Shown here one piece after another: positions 1 to 11,045 of a stretch of 64,000 bases of DNA. Each line of letters opens with the position of its first letter. The first letter of the stretch is position 1. Under the pieces are notes generated by a model that ran no database searches, was not told where the DNA came from, and saw only the letters and a list, made by a program, of their open reading frames with translations. Both the position numbers and the translations under genes were made by a program. The stretch comes from Heloderma charlesbogerti (Eukaryota; Chordata; Lepidosauria; Squamata; Helodermatidae), in contig JANEZZ010001873.1 of NCBI GenBank assembly GCA_026122225.1, positions 434,001-498,000 of the forward strand, in the 5' to 3' direction.

Positions 1-850
1 TGCTTGACTGACCTTCAGCCTTTTGCTCGCTCTCATGCAGATTCCCCTGTAATTCTTCCTCTGCAGGCTGTCCTCCAGTCTCCTCCTCAAGTACCTGGAA
101 ATGGTTCCATAGCTCCACTGCTTCCACTGGTGCAGATTAGCTTCTAGTTCTTCTGCTCCTGTCACCCTTTTCCAAGGAGTATCCTCTACTGCATTTTTCC
201 TCACCTCAGCATTTCCCACTTCTGCCTCAGCTTGCTGTTGCTCTTCAAGCTTCTGTTCTTCACTTTGCTGCTATAGTTTCACCATTCTGTCCAATAACTC
301 TTTGTGTTGTCTTATTCCCTGGAGGGTCAACAGTCGCCGCTCCAGTCCTCTTACTTTTTCTTCCAGCAGTGTTATCAACTTGCACTTGTTGCACATGTAG
401 GCCATGTTGTGCTGTTCAAGAAAACAAACAGTGCAAACACCTTGCAAGTCACCACCGCTGGAGAGTCTTGTCCTTCCATAGTCTCTTTTCCTTTTTGTGT
501 CTAGCTTTCTGATTGTTCTAGAGTAGCCTGTGCCTGGTCCTCCACTCACTGGAGGTTATAAACGGAGTCCCACTGGTATAGAAGTGTGTGTTACAAGACA
601 AATAATTTTTAAAAAAATGAAAAAAAGTGTTTAAAAAAATGTTAGGGGCCTCCCCCTTGACTTTCCCTGCTGAACTCCCTGGCCAACTCCTGTTTGCTTG
701 CCCTGTTTGCTCGCTTTCTGGGAGCTTGCTTGCTTCTGTAGTCCCTAGATCAGCTGGAGCAACTTCCTCTGCTCTGCTCAGCTGGGAGGTGGGGAACAGA
801 CTGAAACTACAAATAAGAAAGCCCACTCCTTTTTTACCCCATTCTTGACC
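1..850 (-). mobile_element. CR1 LINE, 5' end (5'UTR and ORF1), cut by window edge
   Basis: This is the 5' portion of a CR1-clade LINE on the minus strand. Its ORF1 lies at 271-549, and decayed ORF1 coding sequence continues leftward to base 1. Bases 550-850 look like the CR1 5'UTR: GC-rich, with many gcttgct and ccctgc stretches. The rest of the element (ORF2 and 3' end) would lie left of the window. Family assignment rests on the ORF1 zinc-knuckle and coiled-coil pattern; the 5' boundary near 850 is approximate. Confidence 0.75.
271..549 (-). pseudogene. CR1 ORF1 protein, N-terminal 92 residues before a stop
   Basis: CR1 ORF1 encodes an RNA-binding chaperone-like protein of the retrotransposon ribonucleoprotein. 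This frame starts at Met (549) and has a cysteine pattern C39-x2-C42-x10-C53-x2-C56 (CTVC ... CNKC). A leucine-rich, coiled-coil-like stretch (LEEKVRGLERRL) follows at about residues 62-75. A TAG stop after residue 92 interrupts it. The same frame continues leftward as recognisable but broken Glu/Gln-rich ORF1 sequence, so the copy is dead. It is not a host gene. Confidence 0.75.
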
Positions 851-859
851 TCTGGTGGT

Positions 860-1125
860 GGTGGCTTTCTGAAAAGGACCTCCGTGGAAGTTCTTAAATT
901 TTGGGCAAGTAGATATGGAAGGTGGTGGTCCTTAAGAACCAAGCTGTGAAGGGCTTTTACTTAAAGGTAAAAACTAGCACCTTGAATTGGCCTCAGAAGT
1001 GATTCAGTAACCAGTGTAGATCTCTCAAAACTGATGAAGTATGTTCCCAGGAAGCCATCTCAGACAAAATCCTGGCTGCTGTAGTTTGAACTGGTTGCAG
1101 CTTTCAAACTGCTGTCAAGGGCAGT
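860..1125 (-). mobile_element. L2-like LINE fragment, C-terminal RT region
   Basis: Read on the minus strand, this piece matches the region after the RT core of the L2-like LINE at 37380-37600. It carries the same order of recognisable phrases: an aggtgctagtttttacctt block, then the LHSLGP-like block. It is heavily decayed with frameshifts. Similar minus-strand sequence recurs at 9787-10240. Both boundaries are approximate. Confidence 0.6.
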
Positions 1126-2974
1126 CCCAGATAAAATTGTCACATGGAAAAATTGGATTTATTTCAATTTCTTCTAAGTCAGTATGCTTAGGATCATGCT
1201 GCATGTCTTGTTTCTGCAAAATAGACTTCATATGTAAAAGAACACTCCCAAGAACTCCATGGTTGATATATTATTGGCTGATTCTCATATAATATCCCCC
1301 AAGTGGGAGGCTGTTGGAAATGCTTAGAGGTGACTGTGATTTCTCACAGCGACTATAATCTTTGAAAGCAATTCACCACATGGATATCCCAGATTGAATA
1401 AAATATCCATGGTAGCAGCTGCCAGTAATCAATAATAGTGGCATGGAAAGTCTTTGTCTGGTTAAGGATGGTAAGTGGCTTTGAAATCTTATAACCCCTA
1501 CACGGAGTGGTTATCTTGTAGAAACATTTTCAAATGTCTTCCAGTTGAGGACCATAGCATGAAAATTGGCCCTGAGATTCAACTGGCTGAAAGCAGATCT
1601 TCATCTATCTCACAGGAGGAGCCTCGATGATACCCACTTTATATTGCTTTCCCCATGCTCATGGTAAAGCCAAAGTTGCTTGCATCCAGATGTTATAAAA
1701 AGAGATAAGAAGATGTCCTCTATTCCGTTTGGTTGTTTCTGAAGTTAATTTTGAAAATGGCACATGTGGAGTTGCAGACCGCATCTCTTCTAATTTTTCC
1801 TCACAGGTTACTAATGTGCAGGAAAGCATAAGCACACTGATGAAATCAGAGGGGCCCCCAAAATCTTGATGCGCATAAGTAACATGTAAAAGGGGGTGGG
1901 GAAGAGTCACGAATGGAATACGGCAGCAAACTGTACCTGTGGAGTGATTTAAAGTTCAGAAAGCAAAAACAGAAGAATGGTGGATTATGCATTGGTGCTA
2001 TTGTGCAAAGACGTTCAGGTGTGTGGAACCCCTAAATCAGGGGAGAAATTCAGACAGAGAGAAATTCATGAGTGTCCCTAGTTATAAATGATCTGAATTA
2101 TATATTCTTATGCCTGCATTTTCTGAGGTAACACAAATTGAAGCATAAGCAATCATAGGGGAGAAGAGGCAGGGGTGGTGGTTCTGCTTTCCCCTACTGG
2201 ACTGAACTTCACGATTTTTCAAGCAGGAGCCATTTTGGTCCAGGCACTGCCACTAAGGCCACTTGGGCCTGTGCAGTCCACCACTGCAGCTAGTGAATCA
2301 CGTGGCTCTTTGCCTCTTGGGCTCCTTCCCCATCACAGCTAACTGGCTGATTGGTCCTGCATTCTCCTCTCCCCATCCCGCTAGCCAGCTGACAAGCGGC
2401 AGGTCTCCTGACTCCCTGACCCCAAAGACTCTTCTGGTAGCAAAGATCGCAGCAGCTGGCTCACCACTAAAACAAACAACAAGGCAAACCTAGAGAGCCC
2501 CTGCTGAGAGCGAACAGCTGTTGCAAAAAGTGAGCAGGGGAATGAGAGAGACAGTAAGTCAAAGAGCCACACTGCAGGTGATGTGGAGCCACCAGTGGCC
2601 CTCAGGCCCTGCAGTGAAGAACACTGCCTTGCTGCGCCTGCCAATTTTCTCTCCCCAAATACCCCCTCCCCCCTGCCCCTTGTTTTTATGTCTGATTTAG
2701 GAGCCAGCCTGTAGGCAAAATTATTTAAAATGGCCTATGGGGAGGAAGAATTAAGCACCTCTCTCCTTCCCACCAATTCTCCCTCCCCACATTAGTAGGG
2801 AATCTCATGTATCCCTTGTAACATTTAGTTCTGCCCTTAGAACTGTCAGTATGCTTTTGGCTCTTTAGGAAGGCAAAGTTTATGATGGCTTCTTCAAAAT
2901 TAAAACCAGTCTTTTTTCATCTCAAATTAAATTTGATTTAATGTTGTTTAAGTGGGAAATGTTGCATGAAACAA
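1126..2974. other. No recognised gene or element
   Basis: This 1.85-kb stretch shows no coding region I can support; frames are short and lack known motifs. Bases 2215-2660 are more GC-rich than their surroundings, resembling body sequence of an unplaced repeat, but no TIR, tail or duplication was found. The rest is ordinary AT-rich sequence. Confidence 0.5.
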
Positions 2975-2977
2975 TTA

Positions 2978-3370
2978 GGCCGCAATCCTATGGCCACTAG
3001 TCAGTGGCTAGACAGCCATAGCATAGGCCAGTTCAAACTGATCTCCACCCCCTCCCATGCTGCCTCGTAGGCAGCGTGGATCAGCCCCATACTCCGCACT
3101 CAGAAGAGCAGCATGGAGCGGGGGAAAGGGGGCATTTCCAGGGGCGGGCCAGGGCAGGGACGTCGGAAGTGCCAATATGACACATCCTATATGTTGTCCA
3201 GCCACCTCTCCGCATGCTTCAAGGTCCTGTGGCTAAACAGCTGAAATCGGCTGTCTAGCCATGAAAGCAGGGCGGCAGGAGCAGGGAGGAGATCCGCTCC
3301 TCACCACTCGTCCCACCCTGCACTGAATAGGCAGTTGCCCCCAGGCTCGGAGGCGACCATCCATCTGCAT
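2978..3370 (+). mobile_element. TTA-type MITE family A, copy 1
   Basis: Non-autonomous DNA transposon of about 400 bp, preceded by TTA (2975-2977). Its left terminus ggccgcaatcctatgg matches the ends of copies at 21694-22118 and 28305-28743. The inner marker order is also shared: ctagacagcc, a tgcctcgtaggcagc block, the gcagggcggcaggagcag block, and ggcggctg/gaggcgac near the right end. The right terminus is diverged. The TTA target and terminal ggg(t/c)..caatcc suggest a PIF/Harbinger-type parent, which is inferred. Confidence 0.65.
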
Positions 3371-5405
3371 AGTATTACTCCTTCTGTGGCTTTGACAGAG
3401 CACAATACTTAGGATAGGTTTCCTTTTCATGGTATGTGAGTTTCTCCAACATTTGAGAATCCATTTCCTGAAACTAGAACAACTTTCTTACCATCAGACC
3501 AACAACTCCAAAGGATGGAGATCACAGACAAACCTCTCATTTGATTTCTCTTTGTCTTTTAAAAACTTTCCTTGGAACATTTTCCTTAAGCAGAAATATG
3601 TACTATGAGAATATAGACAGCCTTTTAATTTTTTATGGATATTTTTTAATCCCCCCAAATGAAAAGACAGCAAAGTATTTAAATTACCAAATTGTTTAAA
3701 CTTGACACAACATGGTTTGTTTTATTCTGTATAAGAAAGAAGTTCTAGTATGCCATTAACATAAGCTGGTGCATTCTTGTGAAAGCTTAGTGAGCAATAC
3801 TAGCTAAAGAAAACGAACTACCCTTGGCTCCACTAATGTCTTTTCTTTTGTTCTTGTCTCTTCTTTCAAGGAGAAAAGCAACACAATTTAATCCATACAA
3901 TAAGGACACCCTGCAACATATTTAAAATTTAAGATACATTCTAATCCATAAATTATTATGTTGTCTATGTGATGTCTCCTCTTCCATCATCGTATCTTGC
4001 TTCCTTAAGATTGAGAGTGATAAAGGTAGTATGAGGGTGACACTTACATTCCAAATATATTCTTTTCTCTTCTGACTATACATTCTTTTGTTTTATTTTT
4101 TTAAAGAAAATGAAACTGCATTTTCTGCCAGTCCTATTCCTTGGCATGCCAGGATGTGGTACAGTGAGAACCACAGCAATGTGGCTTATCAACCTTTGGC
4201 TTGACACTAGCAGAGAAAGCTGACCTGGATCATGTTGTTGCTGTAAGTAGGGAGGCTTAGCTATGCTACCAGTGATGTACAATGACTACCATGAATGGAT
4301 TGTGACTTAACCTTTCTTATGTCAATTTTTAACTAGGTTCTAGTACCATGCAACAAACTTTCCACAGATAGGAAGAGCAATCAGAACTCCTACACTGTCT
4401 TAATGTCCAAATGTCTCATTTCCCTCATATCTAATCATACGAAGCTGGGCAGAAGCTGTCTGCTGGTAGATCTCTGGGTGATCTGCAGTAGATCAGCAAG
4501 ATTTCTAACTCCCAACTGTGTTAACTATACCAACAAAATTACTCCTCTGCCTCTGCCCTAAATTACACTGCTGAAATGGAAAAAGCTTGAGATAACCAGG
4601 AGTGGTTTTTTGTGTGTAAGGACTGTGAACGCTGTTCTGTTCTGCTACTCAAAACAAATTCCTGGGCACAGAATTCTTTAATTCTAATTGAATATATTTT
4701 GCACCAGACTCCGTCTGATGAATCTCAGAGTTCTAGTTTTAAAAAATGAAGTAGATCTGCAATCTTGAAATCTGTCCACCACTGTGATAATGGACCAAAA
4801 AAGTGTGCTATTGCTCGTTACTTGTTGTGTCCAACAGAGGGTGCTATGAGATCCAAAAATCTCACACTATCCTTGCCAAAGATTTTCATTGAAGGGAGTC
4901 ACACAATTTATTGATACCATTCTATTGCACTAGTAATTATGAAATGAGAAACTGGGGAGACACATTGGATGATGATTTCAAACATGCCTGCATAGCCTCA
5001 CTTTGGATACTACAAGTACTAGATTAGTCCCTGACAGAAGTTATTAAGGGACATTCTTACACTTCAGCTTCTGTAAGCCTTTCCCCTATTTATTACCAAT
5101 TGGGAGCAGGGCTGCTTCTAAATGAGGCTTTTATTGTGCAATTGCCCTGCCATATTCCATATGGTATACTAATGCCGTGAAATTTTACAGGAAGTCTAAA
5201 CCACGCCTTCCATGTGTAATTTTCCCATTGCTTCTTCCATCTTTTTTCTTACCATAAAAAACTCTGTTAAGGAGGGAAAGACAAAATAGCCTTTTGATTA
5301 GTAGTGCTATGAGCACTTCATCTTGACGAACCCTAGGTCACACTCACTCTGATTGGATCTTTTAACCTTTTTGATTGGCTATCATTTGCATTTGTGCTCT
5401 CCATA
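3371..5405. other. No recognised gene or element
   Basis: Two kilobases of AT-rich sequence with no supportable coding region, RNA gene or clear repeat. A short stretch at 4455-4515 with repeated gatctctgggtgatctgcag wording looks like an old repeat remnant, but I cannot place it. Confidence 0.5.
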
Positions 5406-5413
5406 GTAAGGGG

Positions 5414-5870
5414 TAGGGATGGGTGAATCTGTCTGTGCTCACCCCACGTGCTGCTCGCGAGACCCCCGCCACTTACTTGACCCTGTTTGGCATGCTGGGT
5501 AAGCTGCCAGACTGCGGACACCCGGTGACCGGCACACAGCTCCTCTTCTTCCCATGAACTGCCATTTTGCGTAGAAATCGTGGGTAAGCTACTTGTGTAA
5601 ATTGTGATTTCTGCAAAATGGCGGCCATAAATAGCACCATTTACCCAAAATTACAGGCATAAATGGTCTAATTGGATTCTTTACACCTGTAATTTTGTGC
5701 AAATGGTGCTAATTACAGCCGCCATTTTGTGGAAATCACAATTTACATAAGTAGCTTACCTGCGATTTCTACTCTAAATGGCGTATGCGGGCAAGCCTGG
5801 CATCAGGGCAGCTGAGCTGGCAATAAACTGCTGAGCTTGAGCCCCAACCAGATTTTCTCCAACATCCCTA
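5414..5870. mobile_element. Foldback hAT-type MITE 1 with perfect 8-bp TSD
   Basis: A 457-bp element with TIRs beginning tagggatg and ending catcccta. It is flanked by identical gtaagggg duplications (5406-5413 and 5871-5878). Eight-base duplications are the hallmark of hAT transposition. The interior is a large inverted repeat (5561-5782, centre about 5672). The left arm is itself an inverted repeat (gccattttgcgtagaaatc at 5561 against gatttctgcaaaatggc near 5606-5622). There is no transposase frame, so it is non-autonomous. It shares this design with 11679-12328 and 17307-18236. Confidence 0.85.
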
Positions 5871-5878
5871 GTAAGGGG

Positions 5879-6640
5879 TTATACTTATCTCTTGCATTGC
5901 TGGGCCTTCTAGCCCCACTGTTTAATAACATTCACATCCCCATGACTTCTATCTGTACCCATGTGTGAGTATGATAAATAATCATAATATTCTACCTTTC
6001 CTTCAAGGTGGTGTACATGGTTCACCACTATCCCATATTTTTATCTTCAGAACAATGCTGTGAGGTCACTTAGGCTGAAAGATAGTGACTGGACCCAAAT
6101 TATAAAATATAGTTTTATATATTACTAGCAAACAGACCCAGCTTTGCACAGGTTTGAATAGCCCTTAGTTTGATAGAGCAAAGCCTTCAGAGTTACGCAG
6201 CTGTCAGAGCTGGACACACTGTGGCCTCCCTGTCTGAGTGAAGGCACAGCACCTGCCCTGGTGCACGCTTATAGCCCCCTAAGGGAGGGGTCTGTCTACT
6301 CCATTCCCTTGAGGGGGACTATGCCACAGCAGAGGGTAGGGAGAGGGTGTAAACTCTGTCCCTCGGCCTATTAATCTCCCCTGGCTTCTAACTGTATAGA
6401 CAGCAAAGCTATGTGCTGGTTAGGGAAGTCTGCAGGCTTCAACCATATGGACACATTTAAATGAATTAAAATTAATGCATTTTAAAAACCAAATAAGACC
6501 GATGTATACACCCTTAGGGTCCCCTTAGTATTCATGCCAGCTTTCAGTTGTCTAGATTTCACAGTCTTGGCCCTATGGTGCTTATGGATGGACAGACAGA
6601 TCCTCTTTTATTATTATACATATAAACTGAGGATACCATG
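5879..6640 (-). repeat. MIR/L2-tail-like remnant at 5985-6110; rest unplaced
   Basis: Bases 5985-6110 contain the ancient CORE-SINE/L2-tail wording on the minus strand (aatgctgtgaggtcactt, ggctgaaagatagtgactgg). Copies occur at 13740-13940 (+) and 60395-60575 (-). Bases 6115-6640 begin with tattactagcaaacagaccc and end in a cagacagatcctcttttatt stretch. That looks like the body and tail of a retroposon I cannot name. Confidence 0.45.
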
Positions 6641-6745
6641 TCATGCACCTGATGAAGCGGACTCAAGACCATGAAAGCTTATGCCACAATAACTGTATTA
6701 GCCTTTAAGATGCCACAGGACACTTTGTTCATTTTGCTGCAAAAA
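6641..6745 (+). repeat. Hammerhead-type repeat, degraded (copy 1)
   Basis: The sequence holds ctgatga (6649-6655), a stem-II-like segment, gaaa (6673-6676), then gcttatgcc and a ttaagatgccacaggac tail. CTGATGA...GAAA is the hammerhead ribozyme core. Such motifs are known from Penelope-like retroelements and retrozymes. Here the two core boxes are intact, but the stem II halves (gcggact and accat) no longer pair well, so cleavage is unlikely. Better stem II pairing is seen in the copy at 48205-48352. Confidence 0.55.
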
Positions 6746-7271
6746 ACATAGTTACCCTTCTAGAATTTAACCTCTATAAAGTAGCTGGTTGATTATGTTA
6801 AGGGTGTGGAAGAGAGGGGCCAAATTCCTGAGTAAGAGGGATAATTATGCAAATGAACATCCTGCTACCCTGAGTATTTTTGCCCCTAATGAAAGGAGAC
6901 CCTGGACTCTCTCTTCTACTGAGATCGCTTTGCCAGTAATATGTGACAACCGTGGTACTATCCATAGTACTGCCAGGGTATACCAAGCTGAATACAGGAA
7001 ATAGTTCAAATGCTGAATTTGGATCTCTGCACTGGTCTGGAAACCAGTTGTCCCAGATAGGGGGAAGTCGTGTATTTCCTTTTTCATGCATACCATCATC
7101 TTATTATCTCCATAAATATTTAGATTACAGGGGGAGCTGACCTATTGGGGTGTCTGACCCTCCAAAACTTATGAATCCTCTTGGTTTCTGGAATGCTGGG
7201 GGGGGGTGTCCCTTGGATTTCATTAGTTGTTCTGTTGATTATCTGGTTGGCTTCCAGAATGAGAGAGTAAG
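6746..7271. other. No recognised gene or element
   Basis: About 500 bases of unique-looking sequence. Overlapping short frames exist on both strands at 6789-7140, but none has a recognisable domain or codon bias. Confidence 0.4.
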
Positions 7272-8325
7272 GCTGGGTCTACACATACAGCAGAATGAGA
7301 TGGGAATGGAATAAATGGTAAGGTGATAAAGTGGACTCAACTACTTCAGACTGCAGGTGGGGGATCACAGTTTTGAGCGGTCCCCTATGTTAAAAACAAA
7401 CAAACTCCATGTACAGAAAACTGTAGGGCACCAGGGAACTTGAATCACATCACCAGAGATGCAGGCAGCAGAACTCAGGCACCTTACTGCCTGCAACACC
7501 AGGACACCTCTCAGACTGAGGAACCACTGGATCAGTTTCTGCTATGCTATGGTGCCATCTGTATGATAGGCAGAGCTGGAACTACAGCTGTTCAGTCCAG
7601 CCAGGACAATGTGACTGGAAAAATTGATAGGGGCCTGGTTGGTTCTAAAAACCTCTTGCTCCTCCAAGCTGTGTTCTTCAGGCTGAGTGACTTATCAGGA
7701 GGAGTATCAGCAGAGACTACTTTGCCTTGTCTCTGACCTCTGCCCCATCTTTTGACTAAGCACTTTTTTTTACACAAGGCATTTATTATGCACTCATGAT
7801 TCCTTACTCATGGTTGTTTACAGATTCTTTAGACAATGTTGTGATTCTCCAGTTTCATTTCTGTTTAAGAGCACTCGGGGAAAATGGAGCATTATTTCTG
7901 AAAGTGAAACAACAGATATTTTCCTACTTGTGCAATTGCAGTATTCCACCATAGCACTGCACCACCTAGAAGTTATGCAGCAGAAAAGCAGGAAAGTAAA
8001 AAAATCCTTTGTGTAGAGCTTGGAACTCAATTCTGTGACGAAACTGAAAGTAGATACAGCTGTTACCCTTGCGTAGAAAAGTCTCTGCCTCTGCCTCATT
8101 TGGCCCTCATATACATTTTTGCCAGAATTAGACCCCAGCTGTCACCTCCAGGCCTGACAAAAACTAGTGCACCTTTCCCCAGGTGTGTTAGTTTACTATC
8201 TGCAGAAGGTTTTTACATGGGGGAACATTCAAAAATGGCATCCCCCACCTGCAAACTGAAGTAGTACAGTCCATTCTACTACCTTTGGATTCTACAACCA
8301 AGTTTCACTGCATAGACAAGACCCT
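7272..8325. mobile_element. Candidate 1.05-kb DNA transposon with long inverted ends
   Basis: The outer 100-130 bases are inverted copies of each other. Left 7325-7385 (actacttcagactgcaggtgg) matches the reverse complement of 8210-8280 (ccacctgcaaactgaagtag). The outermost ends ggctgggtctacacatacag and tgcatagacaagacccta also match loosely. The interior at 7785-8095 is homologous to 57225-57545, so the body is a dispersed repeat. No transposase is visible. TSD and superfamily were not determined. Confidence 0.55.
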
Positions 8326-8860
8326 ATTCCATATTTTATATTTTGATTACAGTGCAGTTGTGTAAAATGAATCCTAAATAATATGTGACATGGCAACTCT
8401 CAGGGCTTGGAAGGGATGGTAGCCAGTGTCCAGTCTGCCTCTCACTGCCTGACCTTGGCCTCAGATAAAGAGAAGAGGGGGTTTATAGCCAGTGGTGTAG
8501 TGGAGGCAGGGCTTGCAGGGACTTTTTCATTAGCAGGGACTGAGGTCATCTGCCACCCCCCTCAGAATTCCCTGTTCCCTCTGAGCCTAGCTGCAATCCT
8601 CACTGTAGCTGTGGGGAGAATGAATTTTCCAAGCAATAATATATTGTTCCATGTTGGAAGGCTAAGTATTTGGGATGACTTGGTCTGGAATGGGCAATTA
8701 AGACTGATTCACTTTACCAAAGACGTGCTCCTGGTGGAGATGAAAACTCCTAGAACTGGTTTGTTGATATGGATCGACACAGCTGCCTGGAATTTTTGGA
8801 CTGCCCTTGGAGACTGTCACGGTGAGCTCCTGCATTTCCAAATTTACCACTACACCACTT

Positions 8861-8883
8861 TGTGTGTGTGTGTGTGTGTGTGT
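8861..8883. repeat. (TG)n microsatellite
   Basis: About eleven uninterrupted TG units directly follow an internal hAT-like terminus and precede a CR1 fragment. Confidence 0.95.
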
Positions 8884-8920
8884 AGTTCAATCCTTTCTGT
8901 TGGAGGGGGAGGGGGGAGAT

Positions 8921-9215
8921 AGAATCATAGAATAGTAGAATCATAGAATAGTAGGGTTGGAAGGGGCCTACAAGGCCATCGAGTCCAACCCCCTGCTCAA
9001 TGCAGGAATCCAAGTCAGAGCATCCCCGACAAATGGCTGTCCAGCCTCGTCTTGAAGGCCTCCAGTGTGGGAGAACCCACCACCTCCCCAGGTAATTGGT
9101 TCCATTGTCGTATTGCTCTGACACTCAGGAAGTTTCTCCTGATGTTCAGCCGGAATCTGGCTTCCTGTAACTTGAGCCCATTATTCCATGTCCTGCACTC
9201 TGGGATGTAATGAAG
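8921..9215 (-). mobile_element. CR1 LINE 3' end
   Basis: This is a minus-strand CR1 terminus. The + strand begins with the classic octamer-like tail tagaatcatagaatagtag repeated twice, followed by gttggaaggggcctacaagg and catcgagtccaaccccctg, all typical of the CR1 3' region. It ends near 9215 in tcctgcactctggg. The insertion is 5'-truncated, as usual for CR1, and sits inside the hAT at 8490-9590. Confidence 0.9.
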
Positions 9216-9786
9216 ATATAATGAAGGAGCTTAGGGAAGGCTAATGGGTAATGTTGGGGCACTAAGGGAGTGTGTAAGGGGGCTGTTTAAGTGAGAAGGG
9301 ATCTGCCCATGAAGGCTGAGTTGAGAGGGTGAAGCTTCCATAGAGTATCATATTTTGAAAACCTAAAATGTTTGTGTTTGAGTGAGTGACTGAGTGGGTG
9401 AAAAAGATTTTAACACACCTGCATTTTTTTCCTCAGACATCCAATTGAAATACCACTGCCTTACTCCCAGCTGCACTGTTTTTGGATCCCAGTTGAAGGC
9501 GGTATATCTTACAAGGCTGTAAAATCTTAGAAGGGGGCATGGCTGTGACTGTCGCGAAGGGACCCTGCACTTCTGAATTTGCCACTACTGTTTATAGCCC
9601 TGCTAACGCCATTGGTGTCAATGGAAGCTTCCCTCCCCCCCTTTTTTTAGCCCCTGCACTTGCTGGGAAATTTTGAGAAGCAAACAGCTTTGGGGAACAA
9701 CTTTAATGTTCCACACACAGTGTGCAGTGGTTCCAATCTAAATTGGAGCTATTCATACCTACTCTAAAGAAAAATAAGGTTCCATT

Positions 9787-10240
9787 TCATGCTACATAAT
9801 TAATATAACATGTTATTTGACCCTCAGATGATGACCTTAGGAACCTGGTAGATAAATATGGGAGGAGATGCTCCATCAGGGAACCTGGCCCCCAGCCATT
9901 TAGAACTTTAAAGGTTAAAACCATCACTTTTTGAGTTGGGTCCAGAAACAGACTGGCAGCCAGTGCAGATGCCAAGTACTGGCATAATGTGATTATCAGC
10001 CCTCACAAATAACCTTGCTGCCCTTTTTTGGACTAACTGACATTTCTGGACCATTTTCAAAGACAGCCCCATAAGGTATTGCAAACAGGAAGTTATCACA
10101 GCATGCATTCCTATCACAAGGCTATCTCTCTCCAGGTAGGGCAGCAGTTGATATATGGGTCTAAGCTGATAAAAGGCACTCTGGGCCACCTCTGCCTGTA
10201 GTGACATGATGGATCAAAGAGCACCCCGAAACTATCCCAC
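9787..10240 (-). mobile_element. L2-like LINE fragment, C-terminal RT region
   Basis: The minus-strand translation runs QAEVAQSAFYQL, LLPYLERDSL, then a LQKRAARLF-like block and LTFKVLNGWGPGSL in a second frame. It is collinear with the C-terminal part of the L2-like LINE at 37160-37560 (SVARSAFYQL, CLYLERNNLA, KALHSLGP). At least one frameshift separates the two blocks. It is a dead 5'-truncated copy. Confidence 0.75.
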
Positions 10241-11045
10241 CTAAGAGTTTAAAAAAGAAAAAGAAAAGGCTTTTATATTTGTGACATGGAAGCTGCCAGT
10301 GAAAGAGTAACAGTTTGTTCTTAGGGTAGGGAGAAAAAAAAAAGGATGAAAAAAGAAGAAAACAGTGGCAGCTGGTGTCTCCTTAACAGTGGTAGTGTTA
10401 CAAACTCCATTCACCTGATCCATCCAGCTCTGCCCATCTAAGTTTCCTTCAGGCTCACAGTGGGTTTTACAAGATCACTCTTAGCATGCTTAAGTGATAC
10501 TGGGAGAAGGGAGAAGCCCCTTGAGCTTAGCCCGATCAAGCTGTTCAGGGCTGCTGACCAAAATGTTCATAGTTAATTTTCCATGACACTTGGCTTTAAT
10601 ACAGTCTGCATAAACTCATCCATAAATCTGTCTTTTTATGACAGGTGTTTGTTTTAAGTAGGTAAATGATTTATGAATGTAAAAAAGAATGGTTCTTCAT
10701 TTCTTATATGTTTTAGAAGCTAACAATTCATAGGCATTAAAATACACACACAGAGGGCTAGCCATATAAGCTTGTTGCAGCAAAAAGAACACAGAGTTTT
10801 GTGGCACTTTAGAGACTAATGGTGCTTCCAGACAGCGGGGTCCTAGCACTAACCATGAGAAGGCAATGTGCAGTTATTCCATCTTTTCCTCCTTAACAGA
10901 TTTTCTGCAATAAGAAAAAAAAAGCAGAAGAAATGGTGGGAAAACACAGAGCAAAAGACTACAACATGTGGACCCCTCATAGAACTCTGTGAATGAGGCA
11001 GGGCAATGGCACCATTAAAGCCTCTTCTAGAAGTACTTTAACAGA
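10241..11045. other. Mostly unplaced; hammerhead-repeat fragment at 10757-10828
   Basis: Bases 10757-10828 carry the tail of the hammerhead-type repeat in reverse orientation (gttgcagcaaaaagaacaca, gtggcactttagagacta). The ribozyme core is absent. Bases 10241-10750 and 10840-11045 show no gene or element that I can support. The latter is loosely like the start of 14515-14870, an unnamed repeat. Confidence 0.45.

Larger units (their letters stand above)
8482..9598. mobile_element. Composite hAT-type element with perfect 8-bp TSD
   Basis: The segment 8490-9590 is bounded by identical tttatagc duplications (8482-8489 and 9591-9598). The left end cagtggtgtagtgg is matched by the right end ccactactg, allowing a small deletion. 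A second copy of the right terminus (accactacaccact, 8846-8859) lies inside, followed by a TG microsatellite and a CR1 3' end. The element therefore looks like a non-autonomous hAT that grew by internal insertions. No transposase is present. Confidence 0.7.

Noticed and set aside
8407..8922. 171-codon open frame on + strand
   Set aside because: It runs through hAT termini and a TG microsatellite, and has no recognisable domain or consistent codon bias.
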